Assembly: GCF_002234405.1 (NCBI RefSeq)
Contig: NZ_NMQT01000011.1
Span: 62,001-126,000 of the forward strand
Length of the DNA: 64,000 nt
DNA from: Amycolatopsis thailandensis
GTDB taxonomy: Bacteria > Actinomycetota > Actinomycetes > Mycobacteriales > Pseudonocardiaceae
Reading direction: 5' to 3'
The translations under genes and the position numbers were made by a program. Position 1 is the first letter of the stretch. Each line of letters starts with the position of its first letter. The notes beneath the pieces were generated by a model. That model was not told the DNA's origin. It made no database searches and saw nothing but the letters and a program-made list of their open reading frames with translations. This document shows, piece by piece, positions 50,258 through 61,700 of this stretch.

Positions 50258-53200
50258 ACCGATCGCCATCGTGGGGATGGCCTGCCACTATCCCGGTGGG
50301 GCGAACTCGCCGGAGCAGCTGTGGGAGCTCGTGGCCTCGGGCCGGGACGCCATCGGGCCCTTCCCGGCCGACCGGGGCTGGGACCTGGTCCGATACTTCG
50401 GCCGGGCCGCCGGGGATGCCGAAGGCACGTTCTCGTTCGAGAGCGGGTTCCTCGACACGGCCGCGGAGTTCGACCCCGGCTTCTTCGGGATCTCACCGCG
50501 CGAGGCGCTGGCGATGGATCCGCAGCAGCGGCTGCTGCTGGAGACGGCGTGGGAATGCCTGGAAGACGCCGGGATCGACCCGGCCACCCTGCGGGACAGC
50601 GCCACCGGCGTGTTCGCCGGAGCGATGGACAGCGCTTACGTGGCCAGGCTTGCGCGCATCCCCGAGGAGATCGAGGCGTTCGCGAGGACCGGGGCGACGA
50701 CGAGCATGGTCTCGGGCCGGATCTCGCACGTGCTGGGACTGACGGGCCCGGCGGTGACGGTGGACACCGCCTCGTCGTCGTCACTGGTGGCGCTGCAGCT
50801 GGCGGTCCGGGCCCTGCGCGCGGGTGACTGCGAGCTGGCGCTGGCCGGTGGGGTCGCGGTGTTCGCGACGCCACAGGCGATCGTCGACTTCATCCGGCAG
50901 CTGGCGCTGGCCGCGGACGGGCGCTGCAAGCCGTTCGCCGCCGCGGCCGATGGCACCGCGTTGTCGGAGGGCGCGGGACTGGTGCTGCTGGAGCGGCTCT
51001 CGGTGGCCCGTCGCCGCGGTCACCGGGTGCTGGCCGTGGTCCGGGGCGTGGCGGCGAACCAGGACGGGGCGACCGACGGCCTGACCGCACCGAGCGGTCC
51101 GGCGCAGGAGCAGGTGATCCGCTACGCCTTGGCCGACGCCGGCCTGGCGGCCGAGGACGTCGACGTGGTCGAAGCGCACGGGACTGGCACCCGGCTCGGT
51201 GATCCGATCGAGGCCACGGCCATCTTGGGCACCTACGGCAGGCGGCCCGCCGGGCACCCGCTGCTGCTGGGCTCGCTGAAGTCGAACATCGGGCACGCCC
51301 AGGCCGCGGCCGGGGTGGGCGGGGTGATCAAGATGGTGCAGGCGATGCGCCATGGCGTTGTGCCGCCGACGTTGCACGTGGACGAGCCGACGTCCCGTGT
51401 GGATTGGAGTTCGGGAGCGGTCGAGCTGGTGACCGAGGCCCGGCCCTGGGCCGACGCGGACCGGCCGCGACGGTCGGCGGTGTCGTCGTTCGGGTTCAGC
51501 GGCACCAATGTCCACGTCGTCCTGGAACACGTGCCCGAACCCGCACGGTCCGCCGGGCCCGAGGCTCCTGGGGTCGTCCCGTGGGTGCTCTCGGCGCGGA
51601 CCGCGGACGCGTTGCGCGGGCAGGCCCGGCGGTTGCAGGAGTACGTCGGCGCGCACCCGGAGCTCCGGCCGGTCGACGTCGGGCATTCGCTGCTGACCAC
51701 ACGCCACCTCTTCGAGCACCGTGCGGTCGTGGTCGGCGGTGACCGTGCCGAGCTGCTCACCGGTCTGGCCCGGGTGGCCGAGGAGGACACCGATGCCGGG
51801 CCGGCGTCTGAAGACGCGAAGACGGTCTTCGTCTTCCCAGGGCAGGGCTCGCAATGGCCGGGGATGGCGGTGGACCTCGCGGCGTCGTCCGCGGTGTTCG
51901 CCACGCGGCTGGACGAGTGCGCCGAGGCACTGGAACCGTGGACCGGCTGGAACCTGCGTGATGTGCTGGCCCAGGAGTTGTTGCCTGCCGGCGTCGACGT
52001 TGTGCAGCCCGTTCTGTGGGCGGTGATGGTCGCGCTGGCGGCGACTTGGAAGTCGCTCGGTGTGCGGCCGGACGCGGTGATCGGGCATTCGCAGGGGGAG
52101 ATCGCGGCCGCGACGGTGGCCGGGATCTTGTCCTTGGACGATGCGGCACGGATCGTCGCGGTGCGAAGCGCGGTGATCGGCGAGATCGCCGGAAGTGGCG
52201 GGTTGCTGTCGGTGCTCGCCCCGGCCGATCGAGTCGGTGACCTGCTGGAACAGGCCGGAAGTGACCTCGCCGTCGCCGCCGTGAACAGTCCGGACGCGAC
52301 AGTCGTCTCGGGTGCCGGGGCCGCACTGGCGGCGTTCGCGGCCGAGCTGGCTCGCCGCGACATCCGGCACCAGCCGGTCCCCGGGGTCGATTTCGGTTCG
52401 CATTCACCGCAGGTCGAGGTGCTCGCCGGGAAGATCCGCACGCGGCTGGCCCCGGTGCGGCCCGGACCGGGCACGGTCCCGCTCTATTCCACGGTCGAGA
52501 ACCGGTGGCTGCCGGGCACCGAGCTGGACGCGGACTACTGGTTCCGCAACCTCCGCCTGCCGGTCCGGTTCGCCGACGCCGTGCGCGGTGTGGCCGAAAC
52601 CGGCCACACCGCGTTCGTGGAATGTTCGCCGCACCCGACCCTGAACGCCGCCGTCCGCGAGACGCTGGCGGACGCGCACGCCGACGGTTTCGTCATCGGG
52701 ACGTTGAGGCGCGGGGACGGCGGCTGGCGCCGCTTCTTGACGTCGGCCGCGGACGGCTACCGGCGCGGGTTGCCGGTGAATTGGGCGCCGGTGGCGTCCG
52801 GCGGCGTCCCTGTCGGCCTGCCGACGTACGCCTTCGAGCACGAGCGGTTCTGGCTGAACGAAGCACCCGGACCGGTGGCGGCGCCGACGGGGAGCGGGGT
52901 GCGCCCGGTGGAGCACCCTTGGCTGCGCACGTCCGTCGAAGTGGCGGAAAGTGGCGGCGCCGTGCTGATGGGACGGCTGTCGTCGTCGACGCTCTCCGCG
53001 GCGGCCCTGGTCGAGCTGGCGATCCGGGCGGGTGACGAGGTCGGGTGCCCGGTGCTGGAGGAGCTGGTCGTACCGGCCCGGCCGGGCCAGGCTGAAGAGG
53101 GCCCGGCCGACGTCCAGGTGTCGGTGGGGGCGGCCGACGAGGCAGGTCGCCGGGCGCTGACGGTGCACGCCCGTCCCGCCGGAGCCGGCCCGTGGGTCCG

Positions 53201-55460
53201 GTCGGCCACTGGGATCCTGAGCTCGCCCTCGCCGGCCGTCGTCGATCCGGGGCTGACCGCGTGGCCACCGCCCGACGCGCTTTCGCTGCAGTCGGCCACC
53301 GGAGTGCGGGCCGCGTGGGCAAGCGGCGACGAGGTTTTCGCCGAGGTCGCGCTACCGCCGGAAGCAGCGCCGGACGTGGCCCGGTTCGGGCTCCATCCGG
53401 CGCTGCTGGACGCGGCCGTGCGGGCAGGCCGGCTCCTCGGCGCCGGCCACGGCACCGGTGACCCGGCCGAGTGGGCGGGTGTTTCGGTGCACGCGACCGG
53501 GGCGAGCGCACTTCGCGTCCGGGTGACGGCGACGGCGTCGGACCGTTTCCGGGTGGTGCTGGCGGACTCATCGGGTGAGCTGGTCGCGAGGGTCGATGAC
53601 GTCGGCTTCCGGTCTCCCTCCGGTGCGCGGCCGGAACCGACGTCGACGCCGTCCTTGTTTCGCCTCGATTGGACTCCCGGGGCGGGGGAACCTCCCGGCA
53701 GGAAGCGGCTGGCCGTGCTCGCGGAAGAACCCGTGCCCGGGTTGACCGGGGTGCCGGTGCACCCGGTTTTGCCTGCGGTGTTCGCGTCGGCCGAACCCGA
53801 AATCGTGGTGGCCCCGGTTCCACGCGCGGAGTTCACCGGCGACGTGCCGGCGTCCGTGCAGTCGGTGACCGAGTGGACCTTGGCGGTGCTTCAGGCCTGG
53901 CTGACCGAACCGCGGGCACGGTCCGGCCGGCTGGTGTTCCTCACCCGGGGCGCGGTGACGACGCGGCCGGACGAGCCGGCCCGAGATCCCGCTCAGGCGG
54001 CGGTGTGGGGTCTGGTCCACTCTGCGCAGACCGAACACCCCGGCCGGTTCGTCCTGGCCGATGTCGACGGAGCCGTGCCCAGCTTGGCCGAAGTTCTTGG
54101 TACGGACGAGCCCGCCTTCGCCCTGCGCGAGTCGGTCCTGCTGGTCCCCAGGCTGGTTCCGGCCCGTTCGGCCGGAGCCGGCCCTCGGCTGGCGGACGGG
54201 GCCGTGGTGGTCACCGGGGCCTCGGGCAGGCTGGCCGGATTGCTGGCACGGCACCTGGTGCGGGCGCACGGGGTGCGACGTCTGGTGCTGCTGAGCCGGC
54301 GTGGCCCGGCCTCGCGGACGACGGCGAGCCTGGTCTCCGAACTGGCCGAATACGGCGCGGAATGTGTGGTGCGCGCGTGCGACGTCGCCGATCGGCCCGC
54401 GGTCGCCGAGGCACTGGCCGGACTACCTGCGGGCTGGCGGATCCGCGGCGTGCTGCACACCGCGGGGCTGCTCGACGACGGGGTCATCACGGCGTTGAAC
54501 GCGGACCGGCTGGCCCGGGTGCGGGCGCCGAAGGTCGATGGGGCCTGGAACCTGCACCTGCTGACCCGCGACCTGGAGCTCGACTACTTCGTGCTGTTCT
54601 CCTCGGTGGCCGGGGTGCTCGGCACCGGCGGTCAGGGGAACTACGCGGCCGCGAACACGTTCCTCGACGCCCTCGCGGAGCACCGGCGTGCGGCCGGATT
54701 GGCCGCCCAGTCACTGGCGTGGGGCTTCTGGGCCGAAGCGAACGGGATGAGCAGCGGGCTGGTCGAGCACCGCGATCTCGCCCGGCTCGGTGTGCCGATG
54801 TCGAACCGCGAAGGACTCGCCTTGTTCGACGCCGCGGTCCGGATCCCCGAGGCAGCGCTGCTCGTCTCTCCGCTCGGGGCGGATCCGAGCAGGTCCCGGC
54901 CCGGTCCGCACCTGCTGCGAAGCGCCACGGCGGAGCCGAAACGCCGGGTCGCCGACGGGCCGGCCCGTCCCGCGGGCCTGCACCACCGGCTGCACAACTT
55001 GCCGCCGGAAGAGCGCATTCCCGCCCTTCAGCGGGTGGTGACCCGTGAAGCCGCGGCGGTGCTGGCATATCCCGATCCCGACCGGCTCCCGGTGACGAAG
55101 CCGTTCAAGGACCTGGGCTTCGACTCGCTGACGGCCATCGATCTCCGGAACCGCCTGACCGCGGTCACAGCTCTCGAGCTCCCTGCCACCTTGGTCTTCG
55201 ACCACCCGACCCCGGCGGCTGTCGCCGAGCAGTTGCTCGTGCTGCTGGCCGAACCCGCGGTCCAGACGGATCTCGCCCGGGCGGAAGCCGTGCTGTCGGC
55301 GATCGTGGCGAACGGCGAGTCCCGGCCGCGGGCGCTCCGCCTGGTGCGGAACCTGCTGGACCGCTGGACCGCCGCCGACGATGACGTGGACCTCGATACC
55401 GCCACAGACGACCAGCTCTTCCGGCTGGTCGACGAAAACCGGAGGTACGGATGGTCGTGA
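50226..55460 (+). CDS. Type I PKS, probable loading protein: KS(Ser)-AT-DH remnant-KR-ACP
   Basis: I place the start at the ATG at 50226, with GGAAAGGAG seven bases upstream, giving 1744 aa. The KS (about 12-435) has Ser183 in VDTASSSSLVAL instead of the active Cys; the His motifs [12 protein letters not shown] and KSNIGHAQ remain. The AT (about 535-850) has GHSQGE (Ser622) and FGSH at 723-726 where methylmalonyl ATs have YASH. The DH region (about 895-1140) lacks the HxxxGxxxxP segment entirely. The KR has TGASGRLAG at 1330, LDD near 1416 (B-type) and Tyr1473. The ACP Ser is 1634 in LGFDSL, and a C-terminal docking helix ends the protein. Ser-KS/inactive-DH loading proteins are known from polyenes (NysA), but an apparently intact KR in one is odd. 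Confidence 0.88.
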   Translation: MPAQKPGPRSEPIAIVGMACHYPGGANSPEQLWELVASGRDAIGPFPADRGWDLVRYFGRAAGDAEGTFSFESGFLDTAAEFDPGFFGISPREALAMDPQQRLLLETAWECLEDAGIDPATLRDSATGVFAGAMDSAYVARLARIPEEIEAFARTGATTSMVSGRISHVLGLTGPAVTVDTASSSSLVALQLAVRALRAGDCELALAGGVAVFATPQAIVDFIRQLALAADGRCKPFAAAADGTALSEGAGLVLLERLSVARRRGHRVLAVVRGVAANQDGATDGLTAPSGPAQEQVIRYALADAGLAAEDVDVVEAHGTGTRLGDPIEATAILGTYGRRPAGHPLLLGSLKSNIGHAQAAAGVGGVIKMVQAMRHGVVPPTLHVDEPTSRVDWSSGAVELVTEARPWADADRPRRSAVSSFGFSGTNVHVVLEHVPEPARSAGPEAPGVVPWVLSARTADALRGQARRLQEYVGAHPELRPVDVGHSLLTTRHLFEHRAVVVGGDRAELLTGLARVAEEDTDAGPASEDAKTVFVFPGQGSQWPGMAVDLAASSAVFATRLDECAEALEPWTGWNLRDVLAQELLPAGVDVVQPVLWAVMVALAATWKSLGVRPDAVIGHSQGEIAAATVAGILSLDDAARIVAVRSAVIGEIAGSGGLLSVLAPADRVGDLLEQAGSDLAVAAVNSPDATVVSGAGAALAAFAAELARRDIRHQPVPGVDFGSHSPQVEVLAGKIRTRLAPVRPGPGTVPLYSTVENRWLPGTELDADYWFRNLRLPVRFADAVRGVAETGHTAFVECSPHPTLNAAVRETLADAHADGFVIGTLRRGDGGWRRFLTSAADGYRRGLPVNWAPVASGGVPVGLPTYAFEHERFWLNEAPGPVAAPTGSGVRPVEHPWLRTSVEVAESGGAVLMGRLSSSTLSAAALVELAIRAGDEVGCPVLEELVVPARPGQAEEGPADVQVSVGAADEAGRRALTVHARPAGAGPWVRSATGILSSPSPAVVDPGLTAWPPPDALSLQSATGVRAAWASGDEVFAEVALPPEAAPDVARFGLHPALLDAAVRAGRLLGAGHGTGDPAEWAGVSVHATGASALRVRVTATASDRFRVVLADSSGELVARVDDVGFRSPSGARPEPTSTPSLFRLDWTPGAGEPPGRKRLAVLAEEPVPGLTGVPVHPVLPAVFASAEPEIVVAPVPRAEFTGDVPASVQSVTEWTLAVLQAWLTEPRARSGRLVFLTRGAVTTRPDEPARDPAQAAVWGLVHSAQTEHPGRFVLADVDGAVPSLAEVLGTDEPAFALRESVLLVPRLVPARSAGAGPRLADGAVVVTGASGRLAGLLARHLVRAHGVRRLVLLSRRGPASRTTASLVSELAEYGAECVVRACDVADRPAVAEALAGLPAGWRIRGVLHTAGLLDDGVITALNADRLARVRAPKVDGAWNLHLLTRDLELDYFVLFSSVAGVLGTGGQGNYAAANTFLDALAEHRRAAGLAAQSLAWGFWAEANGMSSGLVEHRDLARLGVPMSNREGLALFDAAVRIPEAALLVSPLGADPSRSRPGPHLLRSATAEPKRRVADGPARPAGLHHRLHNLPPEERIPALQRVVTREAAAVLAYPDPDRLPVTKPFKDLGFDSLTAIDLRNRLTAVTALELPATLVFDHPTPAAVAEQLLVLLAEPAVQTDLARAEAVLSAIVANGESRPRALRLVRNLLDRWTAADDDVDLDTATDDQLFRLVDENRRYGWS

Positions 55461-55710
55461 GTGGCGATGGTGATCGGCGAGGTGATGGGAGCTTTCCCTT
55501 CATCGCACGCGCGGAAAGTCCCCTTCGCCACAGGGGGTGGGGTCCTTATGGGCGACGGAAGGCTCGGACACGTCGCGAAAGTGGCTTTCGCGACACCGAA
55601 GCTCGCATCCAGCAAGTGCCCGAACCCGCAACCTTTGCCTTACGCCTCAATAACCCGAATCGCCACTCACGACCACCGGGAATCGCCTGTAGAGAAAGGG
55701 CTGCTGGCCG
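55461..55710. repeat. 250-bp inter-PKS spacer with a perfect hairpin
   Basis: GTCGCGAAAG (55572-55581) and CTTTCGCGAC (55585-55594) form a perfect 10-bp stem with a TGG loop. The neighbouring AAAGTCCCCTTCGC and GAGCTTTCCCTTCATC stretches look like the dispersed intergenic repeats I associate with Amycolatopsis. No coding function is seen. The spacer interrupts an otherwise overlapping operon, so it may act as an attenuator or hold an extra promoter. Confidence 0.55.
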
Positions 55711-58700
55711 ATGAGTGACGAGCAGAGGCTGCGCGAGTACCTCAAGCGTGCCATCGCCGACGCCCGGAAGACCCGGAACCGGTTGACGGAGCTGGAGAGC
55801 CGGAGCGCCGAGCCGGTCGCGATCGTGGGCATGGCGTGCCGGTACCCCGGTGGGGTGCGCTCGCCCGGGCAGCTGTGGGACCTGGTCGCGTCGGGCGGCG
55901 ACGCGATGGGCGGCCTGCCGGACGACCGCGGCTGGGACACGGCCGGGCTGCCACCGGAGCTCGAGGGCGGTTTCCTGGACGAAGTCGCCTACTTCGATCC
56001 CGGCTTCTTCGGCATCTCCCCGCGCGAGGCCGCCGGAATGGACCCGCAGCAGCGACTGGTTCTGGAGATCGCATGGGAATGCCTGGAGGACGCGGGAATC
56101 GACCCGCATTCCTTGAACGGCAGCGCCACCGGCGTGTTCATCGGCGCCATGGACAACCGGTACCTGTCGCGATTGTCCGCGGTGCCGAAAGACGCGGAGG
56201 CTTTCACCACCAACGGCAACCTGACCAGCGCTGTGTCGGGCCGGGTGTCGTACGCGCTGGGACTGCGGGGACCCGCGATGACGGTGGACACCGCCTGCTC
56301 GTCGTCACTGGTGGCCCTGCACCTGGCCGTCCGCGCGCTCCGGGGCGGCGAATGCGACCTGGCGCTGGCCGGCGGCGTCCTGGTGATGGGGACGTCCTGG
56401 GTGTACGAGGAGTTCCTCCGTCAGGGCGGGTTGTCCGCCGGTTCGCGGTGCCGGTCGTTCGCGGCGGCGGCCGACGGCACGGCTTTTTCCGAGGGCGCCG
56501 GAGTGGTGCTGGTGGAACGGCTTTCGGACGCCCTCCGCCGCGGGCACCCGGTGCTCGCGGTGATCCGGGGAACCGCGGTCAACCAGGACGGCGCGTCGAA
56601 CGGCCTGACCGCGCCCAACGGGCCGTCCCAGGAACGGGTGATCCGCCGGGCCCTCGCCGACGCCCAGCTGTCGGTCACGGACATCGACGTGGTCGAGGCG
56701 CACGGCACCGCGACCCGGCTGGGCGACCCGATCGAGGCGCAGGCGCTGCTGGCCACCTACGGGCAGCGGCCACCGGAGCGCCCGCTCCTGCTGGGCGCGC
56801 TGAAGTCGAACATCGGGCACACACAGGCCGCGGCCGGGGTCGGCGGTGTCATCAAGACCGTGCTCGCCATGCGGCACGGCATCGTCCCCGCCATGCTGCA
56901 CGTCGACGCCCCGACCCCGCACGTGAAGTGGGACACCGGCTCGATCGAACTGGTCACCCGGCCTCGTCCGTGGGACAGCGGGGACCGGCCGCGCCGGGCG
57001 GCCGTGTCGGCGTTCGGGATCAGCGGGACGAACGCGCACGTCGTCCTCGAATACACCCCGGAACCCGAGCCCGGGCCCCTGGCCGAAGTCCGGGCGCCGG
57101 TGCCGTGGGTCGTCTCGGCTCGCACGCCGGCCGCGCTGGAGCGGCAAGTCGTGCGCCTGAAGGAGTTCGTAGCCGCCCGCCCGGAGCTGCGGCCGGTCGA
57201 CGTCGCGTACTCGCTCCTGACCGGGCGCGCCCGGTTCGAGCACCGGGCGGTCGCGGTCGGCGCCGACGTGCCCGCACTCCTCGACGGGCTCGACGAGCAG
57301 ACCGGCGGCCCGGCCTTCGCCGAGGCCGCCGAAACCGCGTTCCTGTGCACGGGGCAGGGGGCTCAGCGCGCCGGGATGGGACAGCAGGCCTACGCGGCGT
57401 TCCCCGCGTTCGCCGCCGCGTTCGACGAAGTCCTCGGTTTGCTCGGCCTCGAGCACGCGGAGGTCTGGGAGCGACCGGAAAGCTTGAAAAGGACAGGTGT
57501 TGCGCAACCGGCGTTGTTCGCCCTCGAAGTCGCGCTGGCGAGGTTGCTGGAGTCGTGGGGCGTGCGGCCCGACGTCGTGGCGGGACACTCGGTGGGGGAG
57601 ATCGCCGCCGCGCACGTGGCCGGGGTGTTTTCCTTGGAAGACGCGTGTGTCCTCGTTTCCGCGCGGGCCAGGCTGATGCAGCGGCTACCGTCCGGTGGCG
57701 CGATGGTGGCCGTGGCCGCGGCGGAAGCCGATGTCCGTGACCTGCTGGTCGACCGGCCGTCTGTCGGCATCGCCGCCGTCAACGGACCGGAAGCCCTGGT
57801 GTTGTCCGGCGATGAGGACTCGGTGCTGGCAGTCGCGCGCGTACTCGAGCGCCGGGGCATGCGGACCTCACGACTGGACGTCGGGCACGCGTTCCACTCG
57901 CCGTTGATGGAACCGATGCTCGAGGAGTTCTCGCGGGCGCTGGCCGAGGTGGAGTTCCGGCAGCCGGAAATCCCGGTCGTGTCGGGGCTGACGGGCCGGG
58001 TGGCCGGTCCGGAAATCGCGGCACCGGCCTACTGGGTACGGCACGTGCGCGACGCGGTCAGGTTCGGAGATGTCCTCGGCACGCTCCGGGAACGCGGGGT
58101 GCTGCGGTTCGTCGAGCTGGGCCCCGATCCGGTCCTGACGGGGATGATCCAGGACGACGTGGTCCGGGCACCGATGCTGCGCAAGGGACAGCCCGAAGAC
58201 CACACCGTCGTGTCGGCCTTGACACGGATCCACCAGGACGGCGGGTTCGTGGACTGGGCGGCGTTCTTCGAAGGTCTCGGCGCGGTCCGCGTCGGGTTGC
58301 CGACCTACGCCTTCGAACGCGAGCGGTACTGGCTGGAAGACGATCCCGTCCGGGCCGTGGACCTGTCCGCGACGGGGGTGAGCCCGGCCGGGCACCCGTT
58401 GCTCGGCGCCTCGATCGAGTGTGCGGATTCCGGCGCCGTGACGCTGACCGGGCGGCTTTCGCTCTCCCGGCACCCCTGGCTGGCCGACCACATGGTCGCG
58501 AACCGGGTGCTGCTGCCCGGCGCCGCGATCGCGGAGATGGCCGTCCGGGCCGGGGACGAGACCGGCTGCGCGGTGCTGCGGGAACTCGTCCTCCTCGCCC
58601 CGGTCGTGCTGACCCCGGAAACGGACCTCGACATCCAGGTGTCGGCCGGTACCGCCGACAGTGGGGGAGACCGGGCGCTGACCGTCCACACCAGACCGTC

Positions 58701-61700
58701 GGGCTCGACGGAACCGTGGTCCCGCAACGCCACCGGAGTCCTGGGCCGCCGAGAACCGGACGTCGAAGAGCCCGGCCCGGCGGGGTGGCCGCCGCGGGAC
58801 GCGGACCCGGTCGACCTGAGCGGCTTCTACGACCGGCTGGCGGACATCGGCCTCGCCTACGGGCCGGTGTTCCGCGGCGTTCGCGCGGCCTGGACCCGGG
58901 GTGAGGACGTCTTCGCCGAAGTGGCGCTGCCCGAGGGGCGGCCCGCCGGATTCGGGATCCATCCGGCGCTCCTCGACGCCGCCCTGCAGACAATGGCGGT
59001 GCCGGACCTCGACGACCGGGCTGTGGTGGAGCTCCCGTTCGAATGGCGCGACGTCTCCCTGCACGCTCCCGGCGCGGACACGCTGCGCGTGACGCTCACG
59101 CCCGCTCCGGGCGGCGGACGCACAGTGCTGCTCGCGGACACGACCGGGCGGATGGTGGGCCGGATCGGATCCGTGCGCATCCGGGCGGTGCCGGCCGCGG
59201 GGCGCTCGCCGTACCGCCTCGACTGGACGAGCGTCGCCGGCGCCGCGCGCCCGGGCGATCACGTCGCCGTTCTCGGCGACCCTATGGCGGGTATGCCCTG
59301 CCATCGTGACCTGAGCGCGCTGCTGGCCGCGCCGCTGCCGCCCGCGACCGTGCTCTTCCCGGTCCCGGCAGCACACGGTGATCTCGCCGAATCAGCGTCC
59401 CGGCTCACCGCGCAGGTCCTGCGGCTGCTGCAGGACTGGCTGGCCGAGCCACGCCTCGGCGCGGCCCGGCTGGTGGTCGTCACCCACGGTGCGGTCGCCG
59501 TCCGGCCCGGCGAAGGCGTGCGGGACCCGGCGCAGGCCGCCGTATGGGGGTTGGTCCGCTCCGCGCGCACCGAAGAGCCCGGCCGTTTCGCGTTGGCAGA
59601 CGTCGACCGCCTCTCACCGGACCTCCTCGGCATTCTGGGCACCGATGAGCCCGAGTTCGCCGTCCGCGACGGCGAACTGCTGGTGCCTCGGCCGAACAGG
59701 GTCACCGGGTCGGCCGAGTTGGAGCTCCCCGAAGTCGGGACGCCCTGGCGCATCGACGTCGTCGAGCGTGGTTCGCTGGACGGCGTGGGCCTGGTCGGCG
59801 GACCGGACGCCGCCGCGGCGCTCCCCGCCGGCCACGTGCGCATCGAGGTGCGTGCGGCGGGTGTGAACTTCCGGGACGTGCTGAACGTCCTCGGGATGTA
59901 CCCGGGAGATCCCGGTGCGATGGGGTACGAAGGCGCGGGGGTGATCGCCGAACTGGGCACGGGGGTGCCCGGCCTGGCCGTAGGCGACCGGGTGATGGGA
60001 TTGTTCGCGGGCGCCTTCGCGTCGACGGCCGTGGCCGACGCCCGCGCTGTCGTCCCGGTCCCGCCGGGGTGGGACTTCGCCCGCGCCGCGGCCGCCCCCG
60101 TGGCGTATCTGACGGCGTACCACGCGTTGCACGACCTCGCTGCTCTCCGCCCCGGCCAGTCGGTACTGATCCACGCGGCCGCGGGCGGGGTCGGCACCGC
60201 GGCCGTGCACCTCGCCCGGCACTGGGGCGCGGAGGTATTCGGCACCGCGAGCCCGCGCAAACACCTCGTGCTGCGCGAGCTGGGAATCGCCGAGGACCAC
60301 ATCGCTTCTTCGCGCGACGCCGGGTTCGAGCGGGCTTTCCGTACGGTCACCGGGGAACGTGGCGTCGACGTCGTGCTGAACTCGCTCACCGGCGAACTGG
60401 TCGACGCCTCACTTCGGCTGGTGCGGTCCGGCGGCCGGTTCCTGGAGATGGGCAAGACCGACGTGCGGGACGCCGCGGGCTCCGGCGAGGTGCGGTACCA
60501 GGCGTTCGACCTGGCGGACGTGGATCTCGACCGGGTCCAGGAACTGCTGCGCGAACTGAGTTCCCTCTTCGCGGCCGGGGCGCTGCCGCCGCTGCCGGTG
60601 ACCGCCTGGGACGTCCGGCGGATCGGGACCGCGTTGCGCGTGATGAGCCAGGCGGGCCACGTGGGCAAGATCGTGCTGACGATGCCCCGCCCTTGGCCCA
60701 CGACGGGGGCGGTCGTGGTGACGGGCGCCGCCGGCGCACTGGCCGGGGTGGTGACCCGGCACCTCGCGCGGGTGCACGGTGTGCGGCGGCTGGTGTTGCT
60801 GAGCCGGCGGGAAGCGGACGGCGAGCTGGTGGCCGACCTGGCCGCCGCCGGTGCCGAATGCGTGGTGCGGGCGTGTGACGTCGCGGACCGGGACGCCCTG
60901 GCCGAAGCCTTGGGGGGCCTTCCGGACGGGTGGCGGGTCCGCGGCGTCGTGCACCTCGCGGGTGTGCTCGACGACGGCGTGCTCACGGCCTTGACCCCGG
61001 AGCGGCTGGCCCGGGTGCTGGCGCCCAAGGCTGCCGGAGCCTGGCACCTCCACGAGCTGACCAGGGACCTGGATCTCGACCGGTTCGTGCTGTTCTCCTC
61101 GGTGGCCGGGGTGCTCGGCACGGGTGGTCAGGGCAACTACGCGGCGGCCAACGCTTTCTTGGACGCGCTGGCCGCCCGGCGCAGCACGGCCGGTCTGGCG
61201 GCGAAGGCCCTGGATTGGGGCTACTGGGCCGAAGAGGGCGGGATGCCGGCACACCTGACCGGCCGGCGGGATCAGCGGCGGTTCGGCGCCGGGATGTCGA
61301 CCCAAGCCGCACTGGCCCTGTTCGACGCCGCTGACCGGAGTCCGGACCCGGTGCTGATCACCGCACCCCTCGAAGTGCCGCCGCGGGCGCTCACCCAGGA
61401 GTCTCGCGTGGCGCGCCCGGAAAACGGGAAATCGACCGGGCCTGAGCGGTTCGCCACGCTGTCCTCGGACGACCGGACCGCGGCGGTCCGGGAGCTGGTG
61501 CTGCGGGAAGCCGCGGCTGTGCTCGCGTTGCCAGGCGCGCGCAGCGTCCCGGAAGCGAAACCGTTCCGCGAACTGGGTCTGGACTCCTTGACCGCGGTCG
61601 AGCTGCGGAACCGGCTGAGCGTGGAGACCGGGCTCCGGCTGCCGGCGACGCTGGCGTTCGACCGCCCGACGGCCGCCGCGGTCGCGGCCCACTTGGCCGG

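Noticed and set aside
50781..52403. Long minus-strand frame opposite the PKS KS-AT
   Set aside because: Antisense shadow of conserved PKS motifs.
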